Part shown: positions 51,762 to 62,700 of the stretch, one piece after another
How positions within the stretch are numbered: the first letter of the stretch is position 1
Layout: every line of letters begins with the position of its first letter
Origin: JABDFW01 sp035550215
GTDB lineage: Bacteria > Bacteroidota > Bacteroidia > Chitinophagales > Chitinophagaceae
Reading direction: 5' to 3'
NCBI GenBank assembly: GCA_035550215.1
Contig: DASZPM010000009.1
Location: 62,001 to 126,000 of the forward strand
DNA: 64,000 nucleotides
The notes under the pieces: model-generated
Seen by the model: only the letters and a program-made list of their open reading frames with translations
Told to the model about the DNA's origin: nothing
Database searches by the model: none
Position numbers and translations under genes: made by a program

Positions 51762-53984
51762 TTATTTAAGCCTGAAAATAGTAATTAATTTATTAATTTT
51801 TTGTGTAAATGTAACAAGCTCCTGTTGTTGCTGCCGTATAAAGCTGTTATTTTCAAGTTTGCCTAAAACTTCTTCCATTTCCTTTTCGGTACTGTATACC
51901 ATTTTCCTGTATGGATTGCTGTAGTCTTTTTCGCGTGACTTGTATATGGCATCGGTTATCCATTCTTTGGTTTCAATAGTTGTTTCAAAAAGTGTTTTCA
52001 GTTGTCCCGGGCTTAAGTTTGCCAGGCTGTAACCTGTTATTTCTTCCAGTGAGGCAAGGGCATGGAGCGTTTTCTGCTTTTGATATTTGCTGCCCTGCAT
52101 TTCGTACCAGGCATGTACTTCATCCCACGACGCTATTTTTCCATCCCGCACTTTTTTTCTGAATGAGTCTACTTCCTTCACCGGTAGCAACTGCCCGCCT
52201 GCGTTAACCCAATTGCCTCTTTTTGGCTTTACAGGTAACATGGTACCAAGGTCGGCCTTCGTTTTTATATTATGGTCTTCAATAAATTGTATAAGATGGT
52301 TACAACCGTAATAATGTATCATGGTTTTAAAAAGGTTGTATGCCCGTTGCACTTTTGTAATAACTGTTTTTCTTTTAGCGTTTTCAAAGCCATCGGCAAT
52401 TATTTCCAGCCCGTTTATTATTTCATCCTGTTCCCTGAGCAGCTTCTTCCCGGCGTTTATATACTCTTTGTCTTTGTAGGCTTTGTCATCTCCTGTTTTG
52501 CTGTACCATGCTTTGCCTGTATATAATTCAATAAGCTGCAACGCGTCAAATAATTCATTTACACTGTCGGGTGCAAGAAAATCATATTCCAGCAACTGCA
52601 CACGTTCATCTCTTTTGTCACGGTCAACATATTTCCATGCGTTGCGGGCAAGCGCGTACATGTTATACATAAACCAATAACCGGGCATAACCGTTAACTG
52701 GTCTTTTGACTCGTTATTGCTAACCAGTGAAAACGGAATAGGAATATTTAATTCATACGGGTACGATCCTTTGGCCAATATGGTAAAACTTGCCAGTTTG
52801 GTATTATGTTTTAAGCTAACGCATAAGCCCGGCCAAAAGCCGCGCCCTGCAATAATTTCGCCGTCGGCGCCGCGGGAGTTGTGGTTACTGCCTATAGTAG
52901 CCCCTGCCGGTATATTACTTTGCCCCATTATAAGGGCCGCGCATAAAAATGAATTATTATGGTGCTGCTCATGCGCGGGAAAAATAAGGGAATTAAGGAC
53001 TTCACAACAGGAAATTGTTGCATTATTGCCAAGGTATGAATTAATAAGCCTTGCCCCATATTTTAGCTGTGAATGAGACGCCATAATAAATCTCACAGCT
53101 TTTACTCCGTAAAATATGCGGCATCCGTGGTTAATAATTCCATTAACCAGTTCGCAGCCTTCTCCAATTTGTGTAACACCTTCCGGGCCGCTTTGTATGG
53201 TAAGGTTTTTTAATTTGTTAGCGCCTTTTATATAGGCGTCGCTGCCAATCCATACGTCTTTTATAATACTGCAATTTTTTATAACTGTCCTGTCGCCAAC
53301 TTTGCCATAATATCCTCTTTGGTGATTAAATTTCTGTTCGGTAAACGCTTTAAATTTTTGCAGTAATTCATAATCGTCCCGGTATTTACTCCACAGCCAT
53401 GCGTCACCCGGCAGCATTCCGCTGAAGGGTATTACACTCCGCCCACCATTCTCGTTACATATCTCCAGCCAAATGCGTATACTTTCTTCTTCGCCTTCTT
53501 TTACTATGCCGTTGCCAAACTTGGCTTTATTACTGGTAACAAGCTCATTTACATTTACAATCATTACTTCGTTGCCAATGATATAGTGGGAGAGGTAATT
53601 TACATTATCAACAACGACGTTGTCCCCAAAGTCGCAACTGATGATGGTGCTGTTGTATAATCCTACAGGCACTTTTAAATCGCTGTATTCAAGGCAATAA
53701 GGCTCCAGTTTTCCAATACGTACCAGCCCGAAAAATTTGCAATTTTTTACAAGTTCGGGGTTAAAGGCATCACTCACCAGTATCTCATTCCAGTCATCAC
53801 TTGTATTGCGGTTTTTAACCAGCGCTTCAATTTCATAAGCGGTCAGTTGCCTGTAATCAATACCGCTCCTGTCCTGCATGTTACGCAGGTAGTATTCATC
53901 TTTTCCTGCCGGTAAATACTGCGGCGGTATAAAACCAGCCCCAAGCGCCTGTACAGGCGACTTAGTAATAGTGCTTTTTGCCAT
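51762..53984 (-). CDS. DUF4954 protein (left-handed beta-helix)
   Basis: 740 aa from MAKSTITKSPVQALG; a longer in-frame start would add 12 residues. The middle third (about 125-420) has hexapeptide-type repeats of a left-handed beta-helix (GNEVMIVNVNE, VGDRTVIKNCSIIKDVWIGSDAYIKGANKL, GCELVNGIINHGCRIFYG, YGARLINSYLGNNATISCCEV), as in acyl- and nucleotidyl-transferases. The C-terminal 250 residues are helical. Function unknown; the DUF4954 family is nearly confined to Bacteroidota and relatives. The upstream gap to 54266 (282 bp) has no gene. Confidence 0.88.
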   Translation of the reverse strand: MAKSTITKSPVQALGAGFIPPQYLPAGKDEYYLRNMQDRSGIDYRQLTAYEIEALVKNRNTSDDWNEILVSDAFNPELVKNCKFFGLVRIGKLEPYCLEYSDLKVPVGLYNSTIISCDFGDNVVVDNVNYLSHYIIGNEVMIVNVNELVTSNKAKFGNGIVKEGEEESIRIWLEICNENGGRSVIPFSGMLPGDAWLWSKYRDDYELLQKFKAFTEQKFNHQRGYYGKVGDRTVIKNCSIIKDVWIGSDAYIKGANKLKNLTIQSGPEGVTQIGEGCELVNGIINHGCRIFYGVKAVRFIMASHSQLKYGARLINSYLGNNATISCCEVLNSLIFPAHEQHHNNSFLCAALIMGQSNIPAGATIGSNHNSRGADGEIIAGRGFWPGLCVSLKHNTKLASFTILAKGSYPYELNIPIPFSLVSNNESKDQLTVMPGYWFMYNMYALARNAWKYVDRDKRDERVQLLEYDFLAPDSVNELFDALQLIELYTGKAWYSKTGDDKAYKDKEYINAGKKLLREQDEIINGLEIIADGFENAKRKTVITKVQRAYNLFKTMIHYYGCNHLIQFIEDHNIKTKADLGTMLPVKPKRGNWVNAGGQLLPVKEVDSFRKKVRDGKIASWDEVHAWYEMQGSKYQKQKTLHALASLEEITGYSLANLSPGQLKTLFETTIETKEWITDAIYKSREKDYSNPYRKMVYSTEKEMEEVLGKLENNSFIRQQQQELVTFTQKINKLITIFRLK

Positions 53985-54266
53985 AGTTAGAATATATCCT
54001 AAAAACCGCAAAAATACCATAAATAGCTAAACCGGGTTGTACTGGTGCCTGTTGTTATTGCTGTTGGCTTAGATATTGCTATTTATATTGGATTATTTGC
54101 CGGCTGCGGGTTGTTAATAACGGAAAAACAATCGGGCCCGATTATTGGAATGGGCTTAACAATATATTAGGCTTAAACCTGCGATAATTTGTTATGTTTA
54201 TCTGGTTAATCATTAAACGCAGGTTGAAATGCATAGTCTTATAAAAATGAAAATAAATTTACATAT

Positions 54267-56501
54267 ATGAAAACCCTTCGTGCTGCATCAATATTAATCA
54301 TCCTGTTTTTACTGGCAGCCAGCAGCAGTATGGCACAGGATGCATGGCCAAAAACCATTACAGCCGACGACGGCACTGTTATTAAAGTTTATGAACCGCA
54401 GCCTGAATCGTTTGACGGCAATACGTTAAAAGCCAGGTCTGTAGTATCTATTCTTGACCAAGACAGCACAGAGCCCGTATTCGGTACATTTTGGGCGATT
54501 TCAACGGTGCAAACTGACCGTGTCAACAGGTTCATCAGCCTTGTATCTGTACGTATACCAAATTTGAGGTTTGCCTCAGACGTTGACCCCGACAAAATAA
54601 GCTATATACGGAGTGTGTTAGAAGCGCGATTGCCCTCTGTAGAAGGTGACCTTTCATTAGACGCTGTGACTACTTCTTTGGAAACTGATAACCAGCAAAA
54701 AGAATTAAGTAAAGGGCTAAACAACACTGCCCCCCAGATATATTACTCCAGCAGGCCGTCCATCCTCGTGACGATAGATGGTGAACCAAGGTTGCAGCGA
54801 AATAAAGATTGGGATGTAGATGTAGTGGTAAACTCGCCATTTACTATAGTAAAAAATAACGATGGTAATTTTTACCTGTATGGTCAAAAGAGGTGGTATG
54901 TAGCGCCGTCTGCCACTGGCCCCTACAGGGATGCGGGGTATACTATTCCGGCAAATCTTCAAAGAATTGAAGGAGATATAAACAACAGCGTTAATAATGA
55001 GCCCGGGTACTCAGACGACTCCATTGTTCCCCAATCCGACATTGTTTCTGATGTAATAGTTACTACGCAACCGGCTGAGTTAATACAGACGGACGGTGAA
55101 CCTGTTTTCACAACGCTCGATGGAACGCAATTGCAGTTTATCACTAATACTGATAATGACATTTTCAGGTATGGGCCTGACCAGCAGTACTATGTATTGC
55201 TTTCCGGCAGGTGGTATAGGTCACCATCATTGCAGGGTCAATGGTCTTATGTAGAAAGCAGTAAGTTACCCGCCGATTTTGCCAGGATACCGGAAGGCTC
55301 GCCAAAAGACGATGTGCTGGCAAACGTATCCGGAACTCAAGCTGCAAGAGATGCTGTAATGGATGCTCAAATACCGCAAACAGCAAAAGTTGACAGGCAT
55401 AATGCCCAGGCAGATATTACTTATGACGGCCAACCTGACTTTGACGATATTTCTGGTACTGATATGCAATATGCCGTTAATACCCAAAGTCCGGTTATCC
55501 GTTACCGCGGCACTTATTATTGTGTTGATAAAGGGGTTTGGTTTGAATCATTTAGCCCGAACGGCCCCTGGACAGTATGTATTGAAAGACCGTCTGAAGT
55601 GGATATTATTCCTCCAACATGCCCGGTGTATAATGTTAAGTATGTGTACATATATGATGTTACGCCAGATTGGGTATATACCGGCTATACACCAGGTTAT
55701 TTAAATACATTTATTTACGGCGGCACCGTGGTATATGGCACTGGTTTTTATTACAGGCCCTGGTTCGGAAACTATTATTATCCAAGGCCATATACATGGG
55801 GCTTTGGGGTAACATACAACCCATGGGAAGGGTACTCACTGGGCTGGGATTTTGGATACGGCTGGCTTAATACAGGCATTGCTGTAAATCGCTGGCATGG
55901 ATGGCGCGGCGGCTGGTGGGGCCCTGCGGTGTACCGGCCTCCTTACAGGTGGGGTGGCGATTACAGGCGTGGTGGTTATTATGGTAGCGGCATTGTAGCA
56001 GCAAGGCACATAACTGTACGCAATAATATAAATATCTATAACTACAGGAGAAACGTAGTAACAGTTAACCGCGTTAACAATACACGCAGGTTGATGGATG
56101 CCCGCAACAGTAATACGGCTAACGGGTTCAACAACAATCGTAACGGCAACCGGCAGCAAAATGTTTACAGCGACAGGCAGGGTAATGTTTATGAACGTAA
56201 TGCACAGGGCCAATGGCAGCAAAGGCAACGGGGCCGCTGGACGCCTGTTAACAATAATACACAGGTGCAAAACCTGGAAAGGCAAAACCAATTACGCGTA
56301 AGGGGAGAGGCTCGTACACAAACCTTTCAATCAACGGTGAATAATGCGGCGCCTAACACCCAAAGGCCGCAGGTGCAGCAACGCCCTCAACAGCAAAATC
56401 AACAGCGTCAGCAAACACAGCAGCGCCCGCAGCAAAGGCCAAATACGCAGCAACAGAGGAAGCCTGATAATAATAACAGCGGGCAGAGGGGGCACCACTA
56501 A
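54267..56501 (+). CDS. Large secreted repeat protein with Gly/Tyr/Trp-rich and Gln-rich C-terminal regions
   Basis: 744 aa. Signal peptide 1-24 (cleavage SMAQD). Residues 25-430 contain three copies of a module with the pattern DGEP-x-...-V-T-x-P(F)-I...YYxxxxxRWY..P...GPW (NFYLYGQKRWYVAPSATGPY; YYVLLSGRWYRSPSLQGQW; TYYCVDKGVWFESFSPNGPW). Residues 430-580 form a Tyr/Gly/Trp-rich zone (FYYRPWFGNYYYPRPYTWGFG), followed by an Arg/Asn stretch and a poly-Gln/Arg/Pro tail. No enzyme family recognised; sometimes similar proteins are called carbohydrate-binding family V/XII. A cell-surface or matrix structural role is inferred. Confidence 0.75.
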   Translation: MKTLRAASILIILFLLAASSSMAQDAWPKTITADDGTVIKVYEPQPESFDGNTLKARSVVSILDQDSTEPVFGTFWAISTVQTDRVNRFISLVSVRIPNLRFASDVDPDKISYIRSVLEARLPSVEGDLSLDAVTTSLETDNQQKELSKGLNNTAPQIYYSSRPSILVTIDGEPRLQRNKDWDVDVVVNSPFTIVKNNDGNFYLYGQKRWYVAPSATGPYRDAGYTIPANLQRIEGDINNSVNNEPGYSDDSIVPQSDIVSDVIVTTQPAELIQTDGEPVFTTLDGTQLQFITNTDNDIFRYGPDQQYYVLLSGRWYRSPSLQGQWSYVESSKLPADFARIPEGSPKDDVLANVSGTQAARDAVMDAQIPQTAKVDRHNAQADITYDGQPDFDDISGTDMQYAVNTQSPVIRYRGTYYCVDKGVWFESFSPNGPWTVCIERPSEVDIIPPTCPVYNVKYVYIYDVTPDWVYTGYTPGYLNTFIYGGTVVYGTGFYYRPWFGNYYYPRPYTWGFGVTYNPWEGYSLGWDFGYGWLNTGIAVNRWHGWRGGWWGPAVYRPPYRWGGDYRRGGYYGSGIVAARHITVRNNINIYNYRRNVVTVNRVNNTRRLMDARNSNTANGFNNNRNGNRQQNVYSDRQGNVYERNAQGQWQQRQRGRWTPVNNNTQVQNLERQNQLRVRGEARTQTFQSTVNNAAPNTQRPQVQQRPQQQNQQRQQTQQRPQQRPNTQQQRKPDNNNSGQRGHH

Positions 56502-56601
56502 GCACTTTATTTGTCTGCGTCTTGTCGCTTTCAATCAATCAGTTTATATTGCAGCATACACTGTTAAAATTGTATGCTGCTTTTTAATATCTGCCTTTGC
56601 C

Positions 56602-57549
56602 ATGAATAATAAATATCGCTTTTCCGCCTTTTTGCTGGTTGCATTATTTAGCATACTTGCTTCGCTGGCATTTATTACAATGCCTAAAAAAATAAAGGGG
56701 CGTCAAACGGCTGAAGATACGGCCATCGTTGCCAATAATGCATTGCCAAAATTGGTTTCGCGGCAATTTACATTTACGGAAGGCCCGGCGGTTGACAGGG
56801 AGGGTAATATATTTTTTACTGACCAGCCCAACAATAAAATATGGAAGTATGATGTGGATGGACGGTTGTCGGTTTTTTTAGATAGTACAGATAGATCTAA
56901 CGGGATGTATTTTGATGCAAAAGGAAACCTTATTACCTGTGCAGACGAGCATGACCAGTTAGTGAGTATTAGCCCCGCAAAAAAAATAAGCGTGCTTGTG
57001 GCGGACTATCATGGTTATACGCTTAACGGCCCGAACGATTTATGGATAGCGCCCAATGGCGGTATTTATATTACAGACCCTTATTTTCAAAGAGATTACT
57101 GGACACGTAAGAACCCCGACCCGGGCATACATGGTGAAAAGGTATATTACCTGCCGCCACATAAAAAGCAGCTTGTTATGGCTGACAGTACCGTTAAAAA
57201 GCCAAATGGTATTGTAGGCACGCCTGACGGAAAGCACCTGTATGTAGCCGATATGGGCGACTGGAAGACGTACAGGTATGATATAAGCCCCGATGGGTCG
57301 CTGGTAAATAAAACACTGTTTGCAAATGAGGCTTCTGATGGTATGACAATTGACGGGCGTGGCAATATTTATCTTACCAATAACGGGGTGCAGGTATATA
57401 ACCCACAGGGCAAAAAAATTAAGCATATCGACATACCGGAAAAATGGACAGCCAATATTTGTTTTGGTGGCAAAGACAGGAAATTGCTGTTTATAACTGC
57501 CTCAGAAGGTATTTATACCCTGCCCATGCTGGTGAAAGGGGTAGAATAA
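56602..57549 (+). CDS. SMP-30/gluconolactonase-like beta-propeller protein
   Basis: 315 aa; start at MNNKYRFSAF gives a signal/anchor helix (8-27). An in-frame extension overlaps the previous gene and is not used. SMP-30 lactonase motifs: FTEGPAVDREGNIFFTDQ, GPNDLWIAPNGGIYITDPYF, KPNGIVGTPDGKHLYVAD, ASDGMTIDGRGNIYLT. A divalent metal bound by Glu, Asn and Asp catalyses hydrolysis of sugar lactones. Would act on lactones made by the PQQ or SDR dehydrogenases. Confidence 0.88.
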   Translation: MNNKYRFSAFLLVALFSILASLAFITMPKKIKGRQTAEDTAIVANNALPKLVSRQFTFTEGPAVDREGNIFFTDQPNNKIWKYDVDGRLSVFLDSTDRSNGMYFDAKGNLITCADEHDQLVSISPAKKISVLVADYHGYTLNGPNDLWIAPNGGIYITDPYFQRDYWTRKNPDPGIHGEKVYYLPPHKKQLVMADSTVKKPNGIVGTPDGKHLYVADMGDWKTYRYDISPDGSLVNKTLFANEASDGMTIDGRGNIYLTNNGVQVYNPQGKKIKHIDIPEKWTANICFGGKDRKLLFITASEGIYTLPMLVKGVE

Positions 57550-57568
57550 TGACCTTTTTGTTAACCGG

Positions 57569-60325
57569 CTAACGTATCTCAAACGTATAATCCCCTGCGG
57601 CTTCCTGTAACAGCACCTTGTTATCGCGGGTTGGTAATGTGCCTGCTGTTTGCATTACTCCATTTACATAAACATTCCCTTTGCCTGCAGGTAAATATAT
57701 AGTTGCAGTTGTATTTACCGGTATATGAACTTTTAACACAAAGCTGCTGCCGGTTTTTTGCCAGGCGGAAGTAACCCAGCCATATGGTGTATGAAAGCTG
57801 CCTTTGGTGTAGGTAATATCACCAACAGGTTGCGGGCGAATTTTTATATGTTTAAACGCGACAGAACTGTCTTCCTGGCTTATGCCTGCAAGACCGCTGT
57901 AAAACCATTCCATTATGTGCCCAAGCATTAAGTGGTTATTCGAAACGTCTTTAAGCGCAGGCCAGCTTTCCGTTAACGTGGTAGCGCCCTTTTTAAGCTG
58001 GTAGCCGTAACCCGGTACATCGTCACGGTTATTCATTTCATAAATAAGTTGCGAAGCACCGCCATCATCCAGCGCTTTTACCAGGAAAATGGAAACCTAT
58101 ATCCCCTGCTGTTAATGCTTTATTACCGGCATAAATTGAATCAACAAGGTTTTGTAAAACAGCTTTTTTATCAGTATCATTAACGAGGCCCGTGCAAAGC
58201 GGCATAGCCATAGCCGTTTGGCTGCCCGTTGAATAAACCTTGGTTGCGCTATTAAAAAACTTGTTGTTAAACGATTGCTTTATTTTCTCCGATACCTGCA
58301 TGTATTTGGCTGCATCGGTTTTGTAACCTAACAAGCCTGCCATTTTTTGCACCAGCGTAACATCATAATAATAGATAGATGTTGCTGTAACTGCTTTAGG
58401 CGTAAGCCGGGCTCCCGCGGGCCATAATCAAACCAATCACCCAGGCCATAAGATAAGATGTAATTATTGCTCCTGCCGGTGAGATAATCAACATATTTTT
58501 TTGCCATAGGGTATGCTTTTGCTAATATGTCAGCATCACCATACCATGAATACAACAACCATGGCAATATTACGCCTGAACTGCCCCATTCTGGGGAGTC
58601 TAAAAAACCACCTTCAAAAACCACGTATTCAGGCGCTATATCGGGTATAAGCCCTTGCGGGTATTGTGCATCTAACAAATCAAAAACAAGCTGGCGGTAT
58701 AAGCTATACACGTCATAATTGTAATGAATGGACGCGCCCATTAAATAATCCTGCTCAAGCCAGCTTAGTTTTTCGCGGTGCGGGCAATCTGTAACTACAC
58801 TTTGCATGTTACTTTTTATAGCCCAGTTAATTAATGTATAAATGCGGTTAAAAAGATTATTTGAGCATTCAAATGTTCCGTTAACAGGGTTTGAGTTGCG
58901 GTTATGTAATGATGTTATTTGAACGATGGATGGATTGTTCGTTGCACCGGCCTCACCGGCGGGCGCCGCCCCTTCAACCTGCACGTACCTGAAGCCATAA
59001 TACGTAAATTTTGGCTGCCACTCTTCTTCACCATCACCCTTTAGCGTATAAGTGAAATAAAACGGGCTGCCAGATGCATCCTGGTTGGCTAACTGTTTTG
59101 CATCCAGTAATTCAGCAGGTACCAGTTTAACAACCTGTCCTTTTTTGCCTTTTACTTTTAGCCGTATTATACCGGATACATTCTGCCCAAAGTCATACAT
59201 AAATATGCCTTTTACAGGCTGCCAGATTTTTTTGACTTTGAATGAATCCATTATGGCTACCGGGTAATCCTGCTGTGGCAAAAGCTTCCCTTCCGGGGCT
59301 TTTACCAAAAGCGCTTTTTTCCATGCAGCGTCACTGAACGTGTTAGTGTTCCATCCCTTTTGTTCAAGACGCGCATCATAATCTTCGCCACCGTATATGC
59401 TGCTAAAGCTGATGGGCGAAGGGGCTGTTTTCCAACTTTCATCAGATACTATGTTTTCTGTTGAGCCGTCATCATACATAATTTTCAAAAGGCACTTCAT
59501 TTTCGGCATGCCAAAAGCAGTGACAATTTTAAAATATCTTTCCCTATTAATATTGTAAAAGCCGTTGCCTGCTATAACACCAATGGTATTATTGCCGTTA
59601 AGCAGGGCGCCAGTAACATCATAGGTGTTATATAAAACGGTTTTATCGTAGTACGTCCACCCTGGCGAAAGAAAACTATTGGCAGTTCGTGTGCCGTTAA
59701 TCGTAGCTTCGTATTGCCCAAGCCCTGTAATAAACAACAGCGCTTTACTAGCCTTTTTCTTAACAGTAAACTGTTTTCTTAACAGCGGTATTACGGGCCT
59801 TTGCACGCATTTATTGCCCAGGGTTTCAGCGTAGGGCGCATGTATGCCTGGTACTACCCGCATAGAATCCGGCATGTCCTCATAACCTATCCACCTGGCG
59901 TTTTGCCAATCCTTTTGCTCAAATATTCCTGTTGTAAAATAGTGCGTGTCACTCCATACCGGTACTTTTTGTTTATCCCAAACACATACCTTCCAATAAC
60001 AGGTTTGTGCCGGGGCAAAAGTTTTATCACCGGCCTTAACCATAATACTTTGTGATGATGGAACTTTTGCAGAATTATATACATCATAATTACCCGCCCG
60101 CAGCTTATTCAACGATGAGCTTATAACAAGTTGGTAAGCGGTTTGATATTGCCCCTGTTCCGCCGAGGTCATCTCCCAGCTAAAATGCAGCCCCTGTAAG
60201 GCAACGCCGAGAGGGTTAACCTTGTTTTCACATAAAGCGCTGGTTATTTGTATTTGCGAAAAAGCAGTTAGGGTATTTAATTGCAATAATATAATACACG
60301 CAACAAACAGTTTAAAGTGCTTCAT
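57569..60325 (-). pseudogene. Alpha-L-rhamnosidase (GH78) gene with two single-base frameshifts
   Basis: Start chosen at MKHFKLFVACI (signal peptide) with the GH78 domains: N-terminal beta-sandwich (HFSWEMTSAEQGQYQTAYQLVIS), Bac_rhamnosid (TGLGQYEATING ... YDKTVLYNTYDVT) and the catalytic six-hairpin barrel (CPHREKLSWLEQDYLMG, DIAPEYV). The frame is lost near 58400 (one base missing in GGCTTACGCCTAAAG, where GLTPKAVTATS is expected). It is recovered only in another frame, then lost again at the A4 run 58086-58089 (minus strand TTTT; one base extra, expected GFHFLVKALDDGG). Restoring both gives a continuous about 918-codon reading frame, ending YTFEIR. Either decay or sequence error. Confidence 0.82.
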
Positions 60326-60439
60326 GCTTTTATGATGATTGAAGACAATGATAACGGGAAATAAATACAAGCATGAAATTAAGGGTATACCCGCAAAATA
60401 CTTTCATAAATGTAAATGCGCCTTGTATAAAACTGCTGG

Positions 60440-60470
60440 TTGCGCACCAATATTAAAACGCTTATTTTTG
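60440..60470 (+). promoter_or_regulatory. fabD: Promoter of fabD
   Basis: TTG (60440-60442), 20-bp spacer, TATTTTTG (60463-60470), an exact Bacteroidota pair, with the ATG 18 bp downstream. Confidence 0.72.
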
Positions 60471-60488
60471 ACATCTTAATTTTTTTGT

Positions 60489-61382
60489 ATGAGCAAACAT
60501 GCTTTTATATTTCCCGGGCAGGGCTCCCAATTCAGCGGAATGGGAAAAAATTTGTACGAAATAAATGACCTTGCGAAGGAGCTGTTCGAACAGGCAAACC
60601 ATACCATTGGCTTCAGGATAAGTGACATCATGTTTAGCGGTTCTGATGAACAGTTAAAGCAAACCAATATTACGCAGCCGGCAATTTTCCTCCATTCAGT
60701 TATTGCCTATAAAGTATTAAATCATCATACACCTGATATGGTTGCCGGCCACTCCCTCGGTGAGTTTACGGCTTTGGTTGCCAATGGGGTGCTGCATTTT
60801 AAGGATGCACTAAAACTGGTAAGTATACGGGCAGGCGCTATGCAAAAAGCCTGCGAATTAAATCCCTCTTCCATGGCGGCAATACTTGCGCTGCCGGACG
60901 AAAAAGTAGAAGAAATATGTGCTGCAATACAAAATGAAACCGGCGAAATTGTGGTAGCCGCTAACTACAACTGCCCCGGCCAGTTGGTAATAAGCGGGAC
61001 TACAAAAGGTGTGGAAATAGCTTGTGAAAGAATGAAGGCGGCAGGCGCTAAACGGGCATTAATGTTACCAGTTGGCGGAGCCTTTCATTCACCGCTGATG
61101 GAATCTGCGCGCGAAGAATTGGCTGCGGCTATTGAAGCGACACAATTTAATCATCCATCTTGCCCTGTATATCAAAACGTGGTAGCAAGAGCTGTTACAA
61201 ATGCTGCCGAAATAAAACATAACCTTGTAGCCCAGTTAACAGGCGCTGTGCGCTGGACGCAAAGCGTGCAGGCAATGGTGGCGGATGGCGCTACGCATTT
61301 TACGGAAGCCGGCCCGGGTAAGGTATTGCAGGGTCTTGTAACAAAAATATTTAAGGAAGCAGTTGTGGATGGCATTAGTTAA
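60489..61382 (+). CDS. fabD: Malonyl-CoA:ACP transacylase
   Basis: 297 aa. Loads malonyl groups onto ACP for fatty acid synthesis. FPGQGSQ (8-14), nucleophile Ser89 in GHSLGE, catalytic His200 in GGAFHSPLM, and the C-terminal ExGPGKVL. Stands alone without other fab genes, under its own strong promoter. Confidence 0.97.
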   Translation: MSKHAFIFPGQGSQFSGMGKNLYEINDLAKELFEQANHTIGFRISDIMFSGSDEQLKQTNITQPAIFLHSVIAYKVLNHHTPDMVAGHSLGEFTALVANGVLHFKDALKLVSIRAGAMQKACELNPSSMAAILALPDEKVEEICAAIQNETGEIVVAANYNCPGQLVISGTTKGVEIACERMKAAGAKRALMLPVGGAFHSPLMESAREELAAAIEATQFNHPSCPVYQNVVARAVTNAAEIKHNLVAQLTGAVRWTQSVQAMVADGATHFTEAGPGKVLQGLVTKIFKEAVVDGIS

Positions 61383-61515
61383 CTGAAAAGCGGCGGGGTG
61401 TTTATGGGATAATACCTTCATGGTACAGCGCCCCTGGTGATTAATGCTGGCTGCTGTATTATTTTTTGCCTTACCAGTTAAACTTTTGCTGTAATGTAGT
61501 GGTCATATCGTTGCT

Positions 61516-62613
61516 ATGAAAAGAAAAACTTTTATTTCAACAACTGCAATTTTACTGCTGCTTTGCAGCGCGCTTTTCTGCCACGCCCAGGACTTCTCAA
61601 AAATAGATGATTGGTTAAATGCTAATACCGGCGCAATGGGCGGCCGCTCCGTTTTGATGATTTATAAAGATGGGAAGATTGTGTACGCCAATGCCGTTAA
61701 TAAAATGAACATGAGGCAAAAAATGGTAGGTAAAATGATAGCCAGGCGGATGCACAAAGATGGCGCTAATGACGATTATACGACTACAAGCCGCGTATCC
61801 ATAGCCAGTTGCAGTAAATGGCTGAGCGCCGCGCTGGTAATGACATTTGTGGATGAAGGTAAACTAAGGCTGGATGACACCGTGGGCAAGTATCTGCCTG
61901 TACTCACACAACATGGTAAGGGAAACATTACAATTGATGAATGTCTTTCTCACCGTACAGGTATTAAAGAACCTCCATTGAAAGAAAGCCTTGCTGAAAT
62001 GAAAGACATAAACAGCATGGATGAGGCGATTGAAAAAATTGCAGAAATGCCGATGGAAGGAGAGCCTGGGAAGGTGTTTCATTACAGCAATGCCGGTTTG
62101 CAAATTGCCGGGGCGGTTATTGAGAAAATAAGCGGTAAAGATTTTAAAACATTGTTCCTGGAAAGAATAGCTCAGCCATTAGGTATGGCGCATACGGATT
62201 TTGGCAGTGGCAAAGTGCCGTTGCCCGCAGGCGGCGCAATCAGCACTACTGAAGATTATATGAACTTTTTGGAAATGATTTTGCATAAGGGTATTTATAA
62301 AGGCCAAAGAATATTAAGTGAAAAAAGTATTGCTGAAATGCAGGTAAACCGCATTACGCCAGAAGTTAGGATTGCTTATTCCCCTGCTGAAGCCGGCGAT
62401 GCCGGGTATGGCTATGGAGAATGGGTTTGGGATAATGCCAGGATAGGCAACCTGTCAAAAGCGGTCACAAGTCCTGGTCTTTTTGGTTCATTTCCCTGGG
62501 TGGACAATGAAAAGCATTATTGTGCATTTCTTATGACTTTTTACCTCAAGTCAGACGGCAGGAATGAGCGCTACAAAGCGTTAAAGGCGTTGACAGATGA
62601 AGCGCTGCAATAG
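61516..62613 (+). CDS. Secreted serine hydrolase of the beta-lactamase/PBP4* class
   Basis: 365 aa. Signal peptide 1-24 (cleavage CHAQ). Active-site Ser98-Cys-Ser-Lys101 (SCSK) and Tyr190-Ser-Asn192 (HYSNAGLQ). Belongs to the PF00144 esterase/DD-peptidase group; such proteins hydrolyse esters, D-amino-acid peptides or beta-lactams. The sequence does not distinguish these. Stand-alone. Confidence 0.9.
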   Translation: MKRKTFISTTAILLLLCSALFCHAQDFSKIDDWLNANTGAMGGRSVLMIYKDGKIVYANAVNKMNMRQKMVGKMIARRMHKDGANDDYTTTSRVSIASCSKWLSAALVMTFVDEGKLRLDDTVGKYLPVLTQHGKGNITIDECLSHRTGIKEPPLKESLAEMKDINSMDEAIEKIAEMPMEGEPGKVFHYSNAGLQIAGAVIEKISGKDFKTLFLERIAQPLGMAHTDFGSGKVPLPAGGAISTTEDYMNFLEMILHKGIYKGQRILSEKSIAEMQVNRITPEVRIAYSPAEAGDAGYGYGEWVWDNARIGNLSKAVTSPGLFGSFPWVDNEKHYCAFLMTFYLKSDGRNERYKALKALTDEALQ

Positions 62614-62700
62614 TGCTTTCTTCAAATTAACCGGGTGAATATTTATTTTTTCAGTGTGCGAAAAACGTGGTAATATTATCAGGTGTAAAACCTGCCTGCC

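Noticed and set aside
54267..56501. Prophage tail fibre
   Set aside because: No phage genes nearby and a plain signal peptide; composition fits a surface/matrix protein.
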